DNA from: Candidatus Acetothermia bacterium
GTDB taxonomy: Bacteria; Bipolaricaulota; Bipolaricaulia; RBG-16-55-9; JANLFV01
NCBI GenBank assembly: GCA_024653345.1
Contig: JANLFV010000014.1
Location: 1-40,925, forward strand
Length of the DNA stretch: 40,925 nt
Direction: 5' to 3'
The notes beneath the pieces were generated by a model. It made no database searches. It was not told the DNA's origin and was given only the letters and a program-made list of their open reading frames with translations. Every line of letters begins with the position of its first letter. Positions within the stretch are counted from its first letter, which is position 1. Below are positions 17,187 to 25,901 of the stretch, in pieces. The position numbers were made by a program, and so were the translations under genes.

Positions 17187-20177
17187 ATGGGTTTGGGAAG
17201 AGGGGTTAAACTCCAAGGAGTAATTGTCCTTATGTCTCTTGTGCTGTTCGCCCTCTCCCTCGGCCGAGCGGCCCTAACCCTGGAGCAAGATGGGAAGCAA
17301 CTGAAGCTGGCCATTATCTGGCACCAGCATCAGCCGCTCTACCAAAACAGGATGACCGGCTTCTACGAATTGCCCTGGGTTAGAGTCCACGCCGTGCAAG
17401 AATACCTCGATAGCCCGAGGATCTTGCAAGAATATCCGGGGATCAGCGTGACTTACAACCTGCAGCCGAGCCTCGTCGAACAGCTAGAGGATTATGCTAC
17501 TATCACGGCGGAGGAGCAGGCTAAAGGAGGAACTTACCGATACATCGGCGCGGACGATCCCCACCTGCGTCTGGCACTCAAGCCCGCCTCGGAGCTGACG
17601 CCGGAGGAGCGAGGGACGATTCAAGTGCAGTTCTTCTGGATCAACCCCTATATGCTTGATGATGATGCCAATGATCCCTACTACTCTCCCCGCTACGCCG
17701 AGCTCCGCCGGATCGCCAGTGAGCGCTCGCTGAACGATCAAGAGTTAACCGATCTTGCGGCGCTCTTCCACCTGTGGCAGATCAGCCCCGAGCTCCATGA
17801 ACGCTACGGCGTGCTCGATCTTCGGGAGAAGGACCGTAACTTCACTCAGGAGGACATCACTAGGATCATCTCAGCCCAATATCGGGTCGTTCAAGATGTC
17901 CTGCCCCTTTATCAAGCCGTAGAGCGGGCGGGGCAAGCTGAGATCATCGGGAGCCCTTACTACCATCCGATCCTGCCGCTGTTAATGGCCCCAGGCTGGG
18001 CCGGGGTAAAGAAAGAGCCCTGGCCGGAGAGCGTGGAAGCGCAGCTTAGGATGGGAATCCAGAAGTATGAGGAGCTATTCAGACACCGTCCTATTGGGGT
18101 GTGGCCCCCGGAACAAGCAGTGAGCCAGGACATTGTTGCTCCGGTCGCTGCTGCGGGCTTCCAATGGATGGTCACTGATGAGACCGTCTTGCAGAAGAGC
18201 CTCGGCCGGGCCCTCAAGCCCGGCGAGCTCTATCTCCCTTATCGCCTCCAAAGCGATGGCTATAGCTTGGTCGTCCTCTTCCGGGATAAGGAGCTATCGG
18301 ACCGAATCGGCTTCGTCTATGGCGGCCTGCCGACGAAGCTCGCTGTGACCGACTTCATGACCAAGCTTCAGAAGCGCTATGAGCTACTCCAGCAGGCTGG
18401 CCTATTGGACAAAGCACTGGTGACCGTCGCTTTGGACGGGGAGAACTGGATGTTCATGGGCGGCTACCCTGACAACGGCCGGGCCTTCCTCCGCGAGCTC
18501 TATAAGGAGCTTTCCGAGGCTGATTGGGTCGAGACAGTCACGCCCTCCCAATTCTTGAGGGAGCGCCCCGAGGCCCTCGTCCCGTTAGAGAGCCTGGCGA
18601 CCGGCTCCTGGGCCGGTGACTTGAGCACCTGGCAGGGCGAGCCGGAGGAGGACGCGGCCTGGAACTGGCTCGCCGAAGCTCGTCAAGCTGTCGTTGAAGC
18701 CGAGATGGCCGGAAGGGATGTAGCAGAAGCCTGGCTGGCCATCCGCGCCGCCGAGGGGAGCGACTGGTTCTTCTGGTATGGGAATGACCAGGACTCGGGG
18801 AATGACCCGATGTTCGATTACCTCTACAAGCTCCATCTGATCGCGGCCTATCGGGCTGCCGGAGCGCCCGAGGGCGAGATCCCCCAAGTCCTGTTCGTCC
18901 GGAATATCCAGCCGCTTAGCGCAGCCCTGGGGGAGGTGAAACCGAAGATTGATGGAGTCGCCGCGCTAGGGGAGTGGGATGGGGCTACGCACTTCTCAGC
19001 CACCGGGAGACTCACCGACCTCTGGTTGGGGTATGACCCGAGCCATCTCTATGTCCGCCTCGATGCGGCCGAGAACCCTTCTAGCTGGATAGGACAGCCG
19101 CTCTGGCTCGTGTTATATGCCAGCGGCGACCCTGACATGCCGGTGAACTCGCGCAGCCGCTACGGCGGGGCGGAGCTCGGCTTCGGCCCGGCCCAGCTCG
19201 TGGAGATGAGGTTCGATAAGCTCGACGCGAAGGGGAAGGGCTATCTCTTCCGCTACCTCGCCGATGGGCGGGGCGGCTGGAGGCTCACGAGCCAGATCGG
19301 GACGCTCTTCGACCGGATCGTCGCCGTCGGGAGCACGATCGAACTGCAGATCCCTTATGGGGAGCTCGGCCTGGAGCCGGAGAAGGAATTGATCCTCCGG
19401 ACCTCTCTGGAGCGCCAGGGCGAGCAACTGGCCCTGATCCCAGACCGGCCGATCGTCACGCGGATCCCCAAGCGCGTGAGCGGCGAACTGCTCGCAAGCT
19501 TCTCCGACCCCCAGGGCGATGACTGTGGCCCGGGCACATACACTTATCCTACGGACCCGGTCTTCCACCAGGAGCCGGGGATCTTCGACCTGCTGGAATA
19601 CAGCATCTACGATTCGGGGAGGAATTGGCTCCTCGTCTTCACCTTCACTTCGCTCCCCAACCCCTGGAACGGGCCCCACGGCTTCAGCCATCCCTTGATC
19701 AATGTTTATCTCGATAATGCTCCAGGCGGGGCGGTCGAGGCCGCCGATGGTGGAGATGCGATGCAGATCAGGCTCCACCCGGACCATCCCTGGGACTGGT
19801 TCATGCGCATCGCCGGGTGGGCCTATGGGAGGCTCTTGGCCACGCCGGATGGGCAAGAGTTCCAGGTCGATGTCGCCTCCGATCCGGCAAAGCACCAGGT
19901 GATCGTCTCGCTGAGCAAGGAGCTCGTAGGGACGATCTGCGGCTTCCACTATGTGATGGTCGCCTCGCAGGACGGCTATGCGGACGACTACATCCGGCCA
20001 ATTGCCCAGGAGGCCCGGCAATGGGTCGGCGGCGGGAGCCCTGCGCCGGCCGTGGCCCCGAAGGTCTACGACTACCTCGCCCCGGTCGGGTATAGTCAAG
20101 AGGAGATCCTGAGCAGCTATAATGTGGATACCGGCGAGTTCGCCACCCTGATCCCGGTCGAGATCGAGTGCAAGTGA
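17187..20177 (+). CDS. apu: Secreted GH57 amylopullulanase with C-terminal glucodextranase-like domain
   Basis: A 996-residue secreted enzyme expected to cleave alpha-1,4 and alpha-1,6 bonds of starch, pullulan or glycogen. A signal peptide covers residues 1-29. The GH57 domain (about 38-560) begins with LAIIWHQHQPLY (conserved region 1, His-Gln-His-Gln-Pro at 46-50), continues with YELPWVRVHAVQEY, GVWPPEQAVS (region 3, nucleophile Glu near 308) and LDGENWMFMGGYPDNG (region 4, acid/base Asp near 417). Residues about 620-765 are a beta-rich linker domain. Residues 772-985 resemble the glucodextranase C-terminal (DOMON/CBM9-like) carbohydrate-binding domain (HPLINVYLDNAPGG). No S-layer domain or anchor is seen. 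It is 64 bp upstream of the malE-like gene, so its products should be taken up by MalEFG. Confidence 0.9.
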   Translation: MGLGRGVKLQGVIVLMSLVLFALSLGRAALTLEQDGKQLKLAIIWHQHQPLYQNRMTGFYELPWVRVHAVQEYLDSPRILQEYPGISVTYNLQPSLVEQLEDYATITAEEQAKGGTYRYIGADDPHLRLALKPASELTPEERGTIQVQFFWINPYMLDDDANDPYYSPRYAELRRIASERSLNDQELTDLAALFHLWQISPELHERYGVLDLREKDRNFTQEDITRIISAQYRVVQDVLPLYQAVERAGQAEIIGSPYYHPILPLLMAPGWAGVKKEPWPESVEAQLRMGIQKYEELFRHRPIGVWPPEQAVSQDIVAPVAAAGFQWMVTDETVLQKSLGRALKPGELYLPYRLQSDGYSLVVLFRDKELSDRIGFVYGGLPTKLAVTDFMTKLQKRYELLQQAGLLDKALVTVALDGENWMFMGGYPDNGRAFLRELYKELSEADWVETVTPSQFLRERPEALVPLESLATGSWAGDLSTWQGEPEEDAAWNWLAEARQAVVEAEMAGRDVAEAWLAIRAAEGSDWFFWYGNDQDSGNDPMFDYLYKLHLIAAYRAAGAPEGEIPQVLFVRNIQPLSAALGEVKPKIDGVAALGEWDGATHFSATGRLTDLWLGYDPSHLYVRLDAAENPSSWIGQPLWLVLYASGDPDMPVNSRSRYGGAELGFGPAQLVEMRFDKLDAKGKGYLFRYLADGRGGWRLTSQIGTLFDRIVAVGSTIELQIPYGELGLEPEKELILRTSLERQGEQLALIPDRPIVTRIPKRVSGELLASFSDPQGDDCGPGTYTYPTDPVFHQEPGIFDLLEYSIYDSGRNWLLVFTFTSLPNPWNGPHGFSHPLINVYLDNAPGGAVEAADGGDAMQIRLHPDHPWDWFMRIAGWAYGRLLATPDGQEFQVDVASDPAKHQVIVSLSKELVGTICGFHYVMVASQDGYADDYIRPIAQEARQWVGGGSPAPAVAPKVYDYLAPVGYSQEEILSSYNVDTGEFATLIPVEIECK

Positions 20178-20241
20178 AGGAGGTGAGAGCTGCCGGATAA
20201 TGTCGAATCAATCTTAACAGACAGATAGCAAGGAGGACAAG

Positions 20242-21528
20242 ATGAGGAAGTTCTTTGTAGTGCTACTCGGTTTGGTGTTGCTGGCAGGCGTGTTCGCCGT
20301 GCCGCAGCAGGTGAAGCTAGTGATTTGGGCCGACGATACTCGCGCGCCGGTGGTGAGAGAGGTCGGGGCAGATTTCCAGGCAAAGACGGGGATCGCGGTC
20401 GAGGTCGTGGAGATCGCCTTCGCCGACCTCCGCGGCCAGTTCATCACCGCTGCCCCGACAGGCCAAGGGCCGGATATCCTCATCGGCGCCCATGACTGGA
20501 CGGGCGAGCTCGCGGCGAACGGGCTGCTCGAGCCGTTTGACCCGACTCTGGGCGGCAAGGCCGGTGACTTCAACCCCGTCGGACTGGAGGGCTTCTCTTA
20601 TGGCGGGAACCTCTACGGCATGCCCTATGGGACGGAGAATATCGCCTTGCTCTATAACAAGGACCTGGTGCCCACCCCGCCGAAGACCTGGTGCGAGCTG
20701 CTCGAGATTGCTCGAGCACTAACAGATCCGGCAGCAGGGCGATATGGCTATATCGTTCAGAACCCGGACCCCTACCACTGGTTCCCGATGCTCAGCGCTG
20801 CCGGTGGCTACATCTTCGGGAAGAATCCGGACGGCTCACTTAACTATTGCGACATCGGGTTGGCTAATGAGGGAGCCATCTACGGCGCAACGGTCTTCGA
20901 CAAGATGATTGAGGAAGGGCTCCTCCCGGCTGGGGTCAATTGGGACACGATGACTGGGCTCTGGACGAGCGGCAACGCGGGGATGGTCATCTCTGGGCCA
21001 TGGCTCCTGGGCATGACAAGGACGGCAGGGATCAACTACGGTGTCGCCCCCATTCCGGATATGTGTTGCTGCATCTGTGCCTGCGTATACGACCTCCCTT
21101 GCCCTCCAATTCCTCCAATTCCTCAAATTCCTCCAATTCCTCCAATTTGGCCGCCTAAGCCCTTCGCTGGTGTCCAGGGGTTCATGGTGAGCGCCTTCAG
21201 CGCGAATAAGACCCTAGCGTTCGACTTCCTGCTCAACTACGTCGCCACCAAGGACACCATGCTCGCCCTCTACCGGCGGGATCCGCGGCCTCCGGCTTAC
21301 CTACCGGCGCTGAATGACCCCGAAGTGCAAGGGAACCCTAATATCGCCGCCTTCGGTGAGCAAGCTCAGTTGGCCATTCCGATGCCGAACATCCCGCAGA
21401 TGGGCTCGGTCTGGAGTGCTTGGTCCGATGCTCAGGACCTGATAGCGAACCAGCAGGCTGAGCCGGCCGTGGCGCTTCAGGAGGCGGTGGCCAAGATCAA
21501 GGAAGCTCTCGGCTGCCCGCTCCCGTAA
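20242..21528 (+). CDS. malE: Maltodextrin-binding protein (MalE-like) with Cys cluster and Pro-Ile insert
   Basis: A 428-residue solute-binding protein. A signal peptide covers residues 1-20 (FFVVLLGLVLLAGVFA). The mature part matches the MalE family: VKLVIWADDTRAPVVREV, GPDILIGAHDWTGELAANGLLEP, MPYGTENIALLYNKDLV, GMVISGPW, FAGVQGFMVSAFSANK and SVWSAWSDAQDLI. Between YGVAPIPD and KPFAGVQG, where MalE normally has a short Gly/Pro loop, it carries 32 extra residues (274-305): six cysteines in CCCICACVYDLPC, then five Pro-x-Ile units and WPP. The rest is ordinary, so the frame is not broken. A strong AGGAGG site sits five bases before the ATG. It is followed by a hairpin and then malF. Confidence 0.92.
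   Translation: MRKFFVVLLGLVLLAGVFAVPQQVKLVIWADDTRAPVVREVGADFQAKTGIAVEVVEIAFADLRGQFITAAPTGQGPDILIGAHDWTGELAANGLLEPFDPTLGGKAGDFNPVGLEGFSYGGNLYGMPYGTENIALLYNKDLVPTPPKTWCELLEIARALTDPAAGRYGYIVQNPDPYHWFPMLSAAGGYIFGKNPDGSLNYCDIGLANEGAIYGATVFDKMIEEGLLPAGVNWDTMTGLWTSGNAGMVISGPWLLGMTRTAGINYGVAPIPDMCCCICACVYDLPCPPIPPIPQIPPIPPIWPPKPFAGVQGFMVSAFSANKTLAFDFLLNYVATKDTMLALYRRDPRPPAYLPALNDPEVQGNPNIAAFGEQAQLAIPMPNIPQMGSVWSAWSDAQDLIANQQAEPAVALQEAVAKIKEALGCPLP
21103..21147 (+). repeat. Five-copy 9-bp tandem repeat inside malE
   Basis: Five in-frame units of CCTCCAATT (the third is CCTCAAATT) encode Pro-Pro/Gln-Ile five times. The unit length is a multiple of three, so gain or loss of units keeps the frame. It is AT-richer than the surrounding gene. 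Confidence 0.9.
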
Positions 21529-21555
21529 GGGGAGGAAAGCAAGACCGGAAAGAGA

Positions 21556-21583
21556 GGGGGCAGCCCTGCAGGGGGTTGCCCCC
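21556..21583 (+). terminator. GC-rich hairpin between malE and malF (possible partial terminator)
   Basis: GGGGGCA (21556-21562) pairs with TGCCCCC (21577-21583). The loop is itself palindromic (CCCTGCAGGG), and TTCCCTTCTC follows. Lacking a true T-run, it may act as a leaky terminator or mRNA-stabilising 3' end, keeping the binding protein in excess over the permeases, as in other mal operons. Confidence 0.55.
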
Positions 21584-21598
21584 TTCCCTTCTCGCGAG

Positions 21599-23149
21599 AT
21601 GATCTGGACTGCGCTCCTTTCAACTGGCCTCAAGATAGTCCTCCTGGGAATTCTGGATGCGATCAGCGTCTGGGCCGCCGTCAGCCTCGGGACTAGTGGG
21701 AGCTATTCCTTCCTCGCGGGGCTAGTTATCGGGGTTATCATCATCAATTACCTCGCCCTCTCCACGAAGGCCTACCCCTTCCGTTACCTCTTCCCCGGGC
21801 TGGTCTTCCTCGGGGCGATGGTCGTCTATCCTATCGGCTATACTGTCTACATCTCGCTGACCAACCTCCAGACGGGGAACTTCTTGACCAAGGCTCAGGT
21901 GATTGCCCAGCTTGACGGGCGCTATTACCTTCCCCCGGACTACGAGAGCTTCCGCTTCTGGGCCTATCGCAACGACCAGGGCGCCCTGAGAGTCATCCTG
22001 ATCGCCGGGGATGGGAGGGCTTTCATCTCCGAGGGGGACAGACTGAAGTCAGTCGACCTTGATGAGCCGCAGTTCGAGCGATCTCCGGGGGGCATAGTCG
22101 AGCGCTTCGACGGTTACCGCAGGATCAGCGGCCCGGAGCTATATCAGAACCTGAGTCTTCTGGAGAGGCTGAATCTGCAATACGGGGATTACACCGTCCG
22201 CCTCGCCAACCTGAACGAGTTTCGCTCCTACAGGAAGCAGTATCAATACTTTCCTGGCGAGGACAAGCTGGTGGACATCCAGACGGGGAAAGTCTACTAC
22301 TCCAAAGAGGGCTACTTCACGGCCGAGGACGGGACGAGGATCGAGCCGGGTTTCAGGGTTAACATCGGGCTGCGGAACTTCATCAGCGTCCTCACGAGCC
22401 CTACGATCAGGAAGGACTTCACGCGGGTCTTCACCTGGACGATCCTTTGGTCCTTGTTCACTGTGCTGTTCAGCTTCGCTGTCGGGCTGGGCTTCGCCAT
22501 GCTCCTCAATGATCCCTATATCAGGGCCCGATTTCTCTACCGCTCGCTCCTCATCATCCCCTACACCATGCCGGCGTTCATCTCCGCCTTGGTCTGGGCC
22601 GGCATGTTCAACACTGACCTCGGCGTGATCAACCGGATCCTGGGGAACCTCTTCGGCCTAAAGATCAACTGGCTCAATGACCCTTTCTGGGCCAAAGTGA
22701 CCCTGATCTTCATCAACGTTTGGTTGACCTATCCCTACATGATGATCGTCTCGCTGGGGGCCCTGCAGAGCATCCCGGTCGAGCTGTTTGAAGCGGCGCG
22801 GGTCGATGGCGCTAGGGGGTGGCAGCAGTTCTGGAAGATCACGATGCCCCTGCTTCTCGTCTCGGTGGCCCCGCTCCTCATCGGCTCCTTTGCGTTCACC
22901 TTCAACAATTTCACGATCATCTGGCTCGTGACAGCAGGAAGGCCAGCAGTGCTCGGCGCGGCCACCCCCGCAGGAGCGACGGACATCCTCATCTCTTGGA
23001 CCTATCGCCTGGCCTTCGAAGGGGCTCAGGGGAACCAGCTCGGCCTCGCCTCGGCCGTCTCCATCATTATTTTCATCATTATTGCCGCGATCAGCGCGGT
23101 CAACTTCCGCTTCACCAAGGCCCTGGAGGAGGTGAGCCAGGGTGTATAG
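21599..23149 (+). CDS. malF: Maltodextrin ABC transporter permease MalF (with P2-type domain)
   Basis: A 516-residue inner-membrane permease. Two N-terminal hydrophobic segments (about residues 4-60) precede the third (YLFPGLVFLGAMVVYPIGYTVYISLTNLQTGN). A soluble insert of about 170 residues (about 98-270) occupies the position of the E. coli MalF P2 domain, which clamps MalE. The remaining helices include SLLIIPYTMPAFISALVWAGMF and the EAA loop LFEAARVDGARGWQQFWKITMPLLLV. The ending FTKALEEVSQGV is typical. The ATG at 21599 is preceded by a weak GCGAG. Its stop overlaps the start of malG by eight bases. Confidence 0.93.
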   Translation: MIWTALLSTGLKIVLLGILDAISVWAAVSLGTSGSYSFLAGLVIGVIIINYLALSTKAYPFRYLFPGLVFLGAMVVYPIGYTVYISLTNLQTGNFLTKAQVIAQLDGRYYLPPDYESFRFWAYRNDQGALRVILIAGDGRAFISEGDRLKSVDLDEPQFERSPGGIVERFDGYRRISGPELYQNLSLLERLNLQYGDYTVRLANLNEFRSYRKQYQYFPGEDKLVDIQTGKVYYSKEGYFTAEDGTRIEPGFRVNIGLRNFISVLTSPTIRKDFTRVFTWTILWSLFTVLFSFAVGLGFAMLLNDPYIRARFLYRSLLIIPYTMPAFISALVWAGMFNTDLGVINRILGNLFGLKINWLNDPFWAKVTLIFINVWLTYPYMMIVSLGALQSIPVELFEAARVDGARGWQQFWKITMPLLLVSVAPLLIGSFAFTFNNFTIIWLVTAGRPAVLGAATPAGATDILISWTYRLAFEGAQGNQLGLASAVSIIIFIIIAAISAVNFRFTKALEEVSQGV

Positions 23150-23999
23150 CAGGCACAGCTGGTTCGGGCTACTCTGGCGGCACCTCTTGATCTGGCTCGG
23201 GATTGCCTATGCTCTCTTCCCCGCTATCTGGGTCCTCTCCGCCTCGTTCAACCCGACGAATACCCTTGTCGGGCAGAAGCTGATCCCGGCAAGACTCACG
23301 CTCGAGCATTACCGCACCCTCTTCAGCGACCCCACAGCCCCCTTTCCCACCTGGCTTGCGAATACCGTCAAGGTTGCGGGGGTTACGGCGGTCATCACCG
23401 TTCTCCTCTGCGCGCTGGGAGCCTATGCCTTCTCGCGGTTCCGCTTCCGCGGCCGCCGGAGCGGCCTGCTTATGCTCCTCTTGGTGCAGATGTTCCCCCA
23501 GATGCTGGCGATGGTCGCGATCTACCTCCTGCTCCTAGAACTGGGTAAATATTTCCCCTGGCTCGGGCTGAATACCCATCTCGGGCTGATATTCGTCTAC
23601 CTCGGCGGGGCGATGGGCTTCAATACTTGGTTCATGAAGGGCTATTTCGACACGATCCCCCGCTCGCTAGAGGAGTCAGCGATGGTCGATGGAGCCACGC
23701 CGTTCCAGGCCTTCTGGAGAATCATCCTTCCCCTGGCCCGGCCGATCCTGGCCGTGATTCTGATCATCCAGTTCATCACCAGCTACGGGGAATACATCTT
23801 GGCGAGCATTCTCCTCAAGGGCGTGGATCGCTACACTCTCGCGGTGGGGCTGAGATTCTTTATCCAGGAAGCATATAACCGACGCTGGGGGACCTTTGCT
23901 GCCGCCTCAATCATGGGGGCAATCGTCATCGTGCTGATCTTCCTCCCACTCCAAAGGCTGATCATCTCCGGGTTGACTCGCGGAGCGGTCAAGGAATGA
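23142..23999 (+). CDS. malG: Maltodextrin ABC transporter permease MalG
   Basis: A 285-residue permease with six helices, starting at GTG inside the end of malF (eight-base overlap, coupled translation). Hallmarks are FPAIWVLSASFNPTNTL, LGAYAFSRFRFRGRR, MFPQMLAMVAIYLLL and the EAA loop SLEESAMVDGATPFQAFWRIILPLARP. The C-terminus LQRLIISGLTRGAVKE matches the MalG type. It is closer to MalG than the AglG-like permease at 12830 is. Only seven bases separate its stop from the stop of the convergent malZ-like gene, so the two operons end against each other without a visible terminator. Confidence 0.93.
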   Translation: MYSRHSWFGLLWRHLLIWLGIAYALFPAIWVLSASFNPTNTLVGQKLIPARLTLEHYRTLFSDPTAPFPTWLANTVKVAGVTAVITVLLCALGAYAFSRFRFRGRRSGLLMLLLVQMFPQMLAMVAIYLLLLELGKYFPWLGLNTHLGLIFVYLGGAMGFNTWFMKGYFDTIPRSLEESAMVDGATPFQAFWRIILPLARPILAVILIIQFITSYGEYILASILLKGVDRYTLAVGLRFFIQEAYNRRWGTFAAASIMGAIVIVLIFLPLQRLIISGLTRGAVKE

Positions 24000-24006
24000 G
24001 GTCCCC

Positions 24007-25893
24007 CTAGGAGCCGGCGCGCCAGACCATCACCCCCGGCGACATAGCTGGCAAGGGCAAATGGCCGTTGACCACTCTTGCTCGCATCCCGCTGAATATC
24101 TCGATGAACTCGACCCCATCGGGGATCGCACCGTGGGCCACTGGCAGAGGGCTGGCAGGGCGGTTTCCCGGCCCGCGATGGCCTACGACAATGAGTTGCT
24201 CCTCCTCAGCATCCCGGAGGTAGGCTAGCGTGTCTTCCTCAACCAAGAGGACTTGAAAGCCACCATCAATCAACGCGGGCGAGGTGCGCCTCAGTTTGAT
24301 AAGCTTCTGATAAAAGGCCCTTAGCTCCTCATCCCAAGTTGAGCGATCCCAGGCCATGCAACCCCGAGCCGTAGTATCTCGGCTATCTCCCAGCCCGATC
24401 TCATCGCCGTAATAGACACAGGGCACTCCCACATAGGTCATTAATAAGCCGGCGGCAAGGCGGTTTCGTGCCTGGTCACCGCCGACAATGGTGAGTATTC
24501 GAGGTGTGTCGTGGCTACCTAGCAGATTGAACTGCTGGCGAGCGATGGCCCAAGGGATGGCCGCGCGGTAGGCTTCCCAGGTCTCGACCAGTGCTCGAGT
24601 TGGCCAGGGCAGATCCGAGCTGGGCCTTATGAGCCGGCCATATTGGCGGACCTCGAAGCGGCTTAGCCAATGCCATAAGGGCATGGTGAAGCCGGCATAA
24701 TTCATCACCGCATCCCAGCAGTCCCCTTGGAGTTGGGCGCTAGCGTCGAAGAAGTTCTCCCCGACAAGGTAGGCGGCGGGATTCTCCTCTTTTACCGCCT
24801 TGCGGATGCCCCGGCCCACCTCCAGTCCCAATTGATCAACTCCATGCCGAGCCAACATGTTGGTCACATCGATTCGCCAGCCATCGATAGAGTAGGGCGA
24901 GCGGAGCCAGCGGCGAAAGATGGCGTCAGGGCCGGAATACATGATCTCGCGCAAGGCCATGCTGCGATAATTGAGCTTAGGCAGACTCCGCACCCCCAGC
25001 CAGCAGGCATAGTCGTCGGGATGGTGATAGAAGATGAAGTGCTCAGCGGTCGGGGCATGCGGATCGGCCAGGGCCGCCTGGAACCAGGGGTGATTGACCC
25101 CACAGTGGTTAGGGACGATATCGAGGATCAGGCGCAGGCCCCACTCCGCGGTGGCGCGCCGGAGTGAGATGAGGGCCGCATCCCCGCCCAGATGCGGGTC
25201 TACATTAGTGTAATCGATTACATCGTAGCGATGATTGCTGGGGGCGGTGAAGATCGGGTTGAGGTAGAGGGCATTGACACCGAGATCGGTCAAGTAATCG
25301 AGATGCTGCTCGATGCCTATCAGGTCTCCGCCGTAGAATTCGACCATCGCCTCCGGACCAGATGGCGTCGGCGGCTCGCCCCAGCGGCGCTTGCGGGCCG
25401 GGACGCCCAGGTAAGTGAATTCGCCATCGAGAACATCATTGCTCGGATCCCCGTTAGCGAACCGGTCAGGAAAGATTTGGTAGAAGACACTCCTCCAGAC
25501 CCAGCTTGGGGCAGCATAGTCTGCGAGTAGGCGGAAGTCCTCGGCATCAGTGGGAGTGTGCCTATGGAGCCCCGAGCCGTTATACCACCAGGCTCCATCC
25601 TCGGCGAAGATTAGGAAGCGGTAATTGACGATCGGCATCGTCAGCCTAAGCGTCACCTCCCACCAGCGGCAGGCTGGCCCTTCTTGCTCGGGCTGCATCT
25701 CGATGAATTCCTGCTCCCCGTCCGGGCAGGCCCGCAGGAAGATCCGCTCGATGGGAACATCACTCATAGCTCGTAGGCGGATCTTCACCTTATCGCCCAG
25801 GCGAAGGCCGCCTTCCCCCGAATTGCTCTGCACATAGCGCCCGGAGCCGTCATGGTGGATCGAGAATGCATAAGGAGGGTAAGTTAGCATCAT
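24007..25893 (-). CDS. malZ: GH13 maltodextrin glucosidase (MalZ-like) / cyclomaltodextrinase family
   Basis: A 628-residue alpha-amylase-family enzyme, probably cytosolic (no signal peptide). Residues about 1-125 are the N-terminal beta-sandwich of the neopullulanase/cyclomaltodextrinase/MalZ subgroup. The TIM barrel starts at VFYQIFPDRFANGDP. FYGGDLIGIEQHLDYLTDLGVNALYLNPIF and LILDIVPNHCG are conserved region I and neighbours. DGWRIDVTNM holds the nucleophile Asp, YLVGENF the acid/base Glu and NLLGSHDTPRI the third acidic residue. The overall sequence order is strikingly like E. coli MalZ. It should release glucose from imported maltodextrins. The start is one of two adjacent ATGs (25893/25890) after TGAGG, eight bases after the malQ stop. 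Confidence 0.9.
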   Translation of the reverse strand: MMLTYPPYAFSIHHDGSGRYVQSNSGEGGLRLGDKVKIRLRAMSDVPIERIFLRACPDGEQEFIEMQPEQEGPACRWWEVTLRLTMPIVNYRFLIFAEDGAWWYNGSGLHRHTPTDAEDFRLLADYAAPSWVWRSVFYQIFPDRFANGDPSNDVLDGEFTYLGVPARKRRWGEPPTPSGPEAMVEFYGGDLIGIEQHLDYLTDLGVNALYLNPIFTAPSNHRYDVIDYTNVDPHLGGDAALISLRRATAEWGLRLILDIVPNHCGVNHPWFQAALADPHAPTAEHFIFYHHPDDYACWLGVRSLPKLNYRSMALREIMYSGPDAIFRRWLRSPYSIDGWRIDVTNMLARHGVDQLGLEVGRGIRKAVKEENPAAYLVGENFFDASAQLQGDCWDAVMNYAGFTMPLWHWLSRFEVRQYGRLIRPSSDLPWPTRALVETWEAYRAAIPWAIARQQFNLLGSHDTPRILTIVGGDQARNRLAAGLLMTYVGVPCVYYGDEIGLGDSRDTTARGCMAWDRSTWDEELRAFYQKLIKLRRTSPALIDGGFQVLLVEEDTLAYLRDAEEEQLIVVGHRGPGNRPASPLPVAHGAIPDGVEFIEIFSGMRARVVNGHLPLPAMSPGVMVWRAGS

Positions 25894-25901
25894 AACCTCA
25901 T

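Noticed and set aside
21103-21147. Short tandem repeats as a CRISPR array
   Set aside because: The units are 9 bp, contiguous without spacers and in frame within malE.
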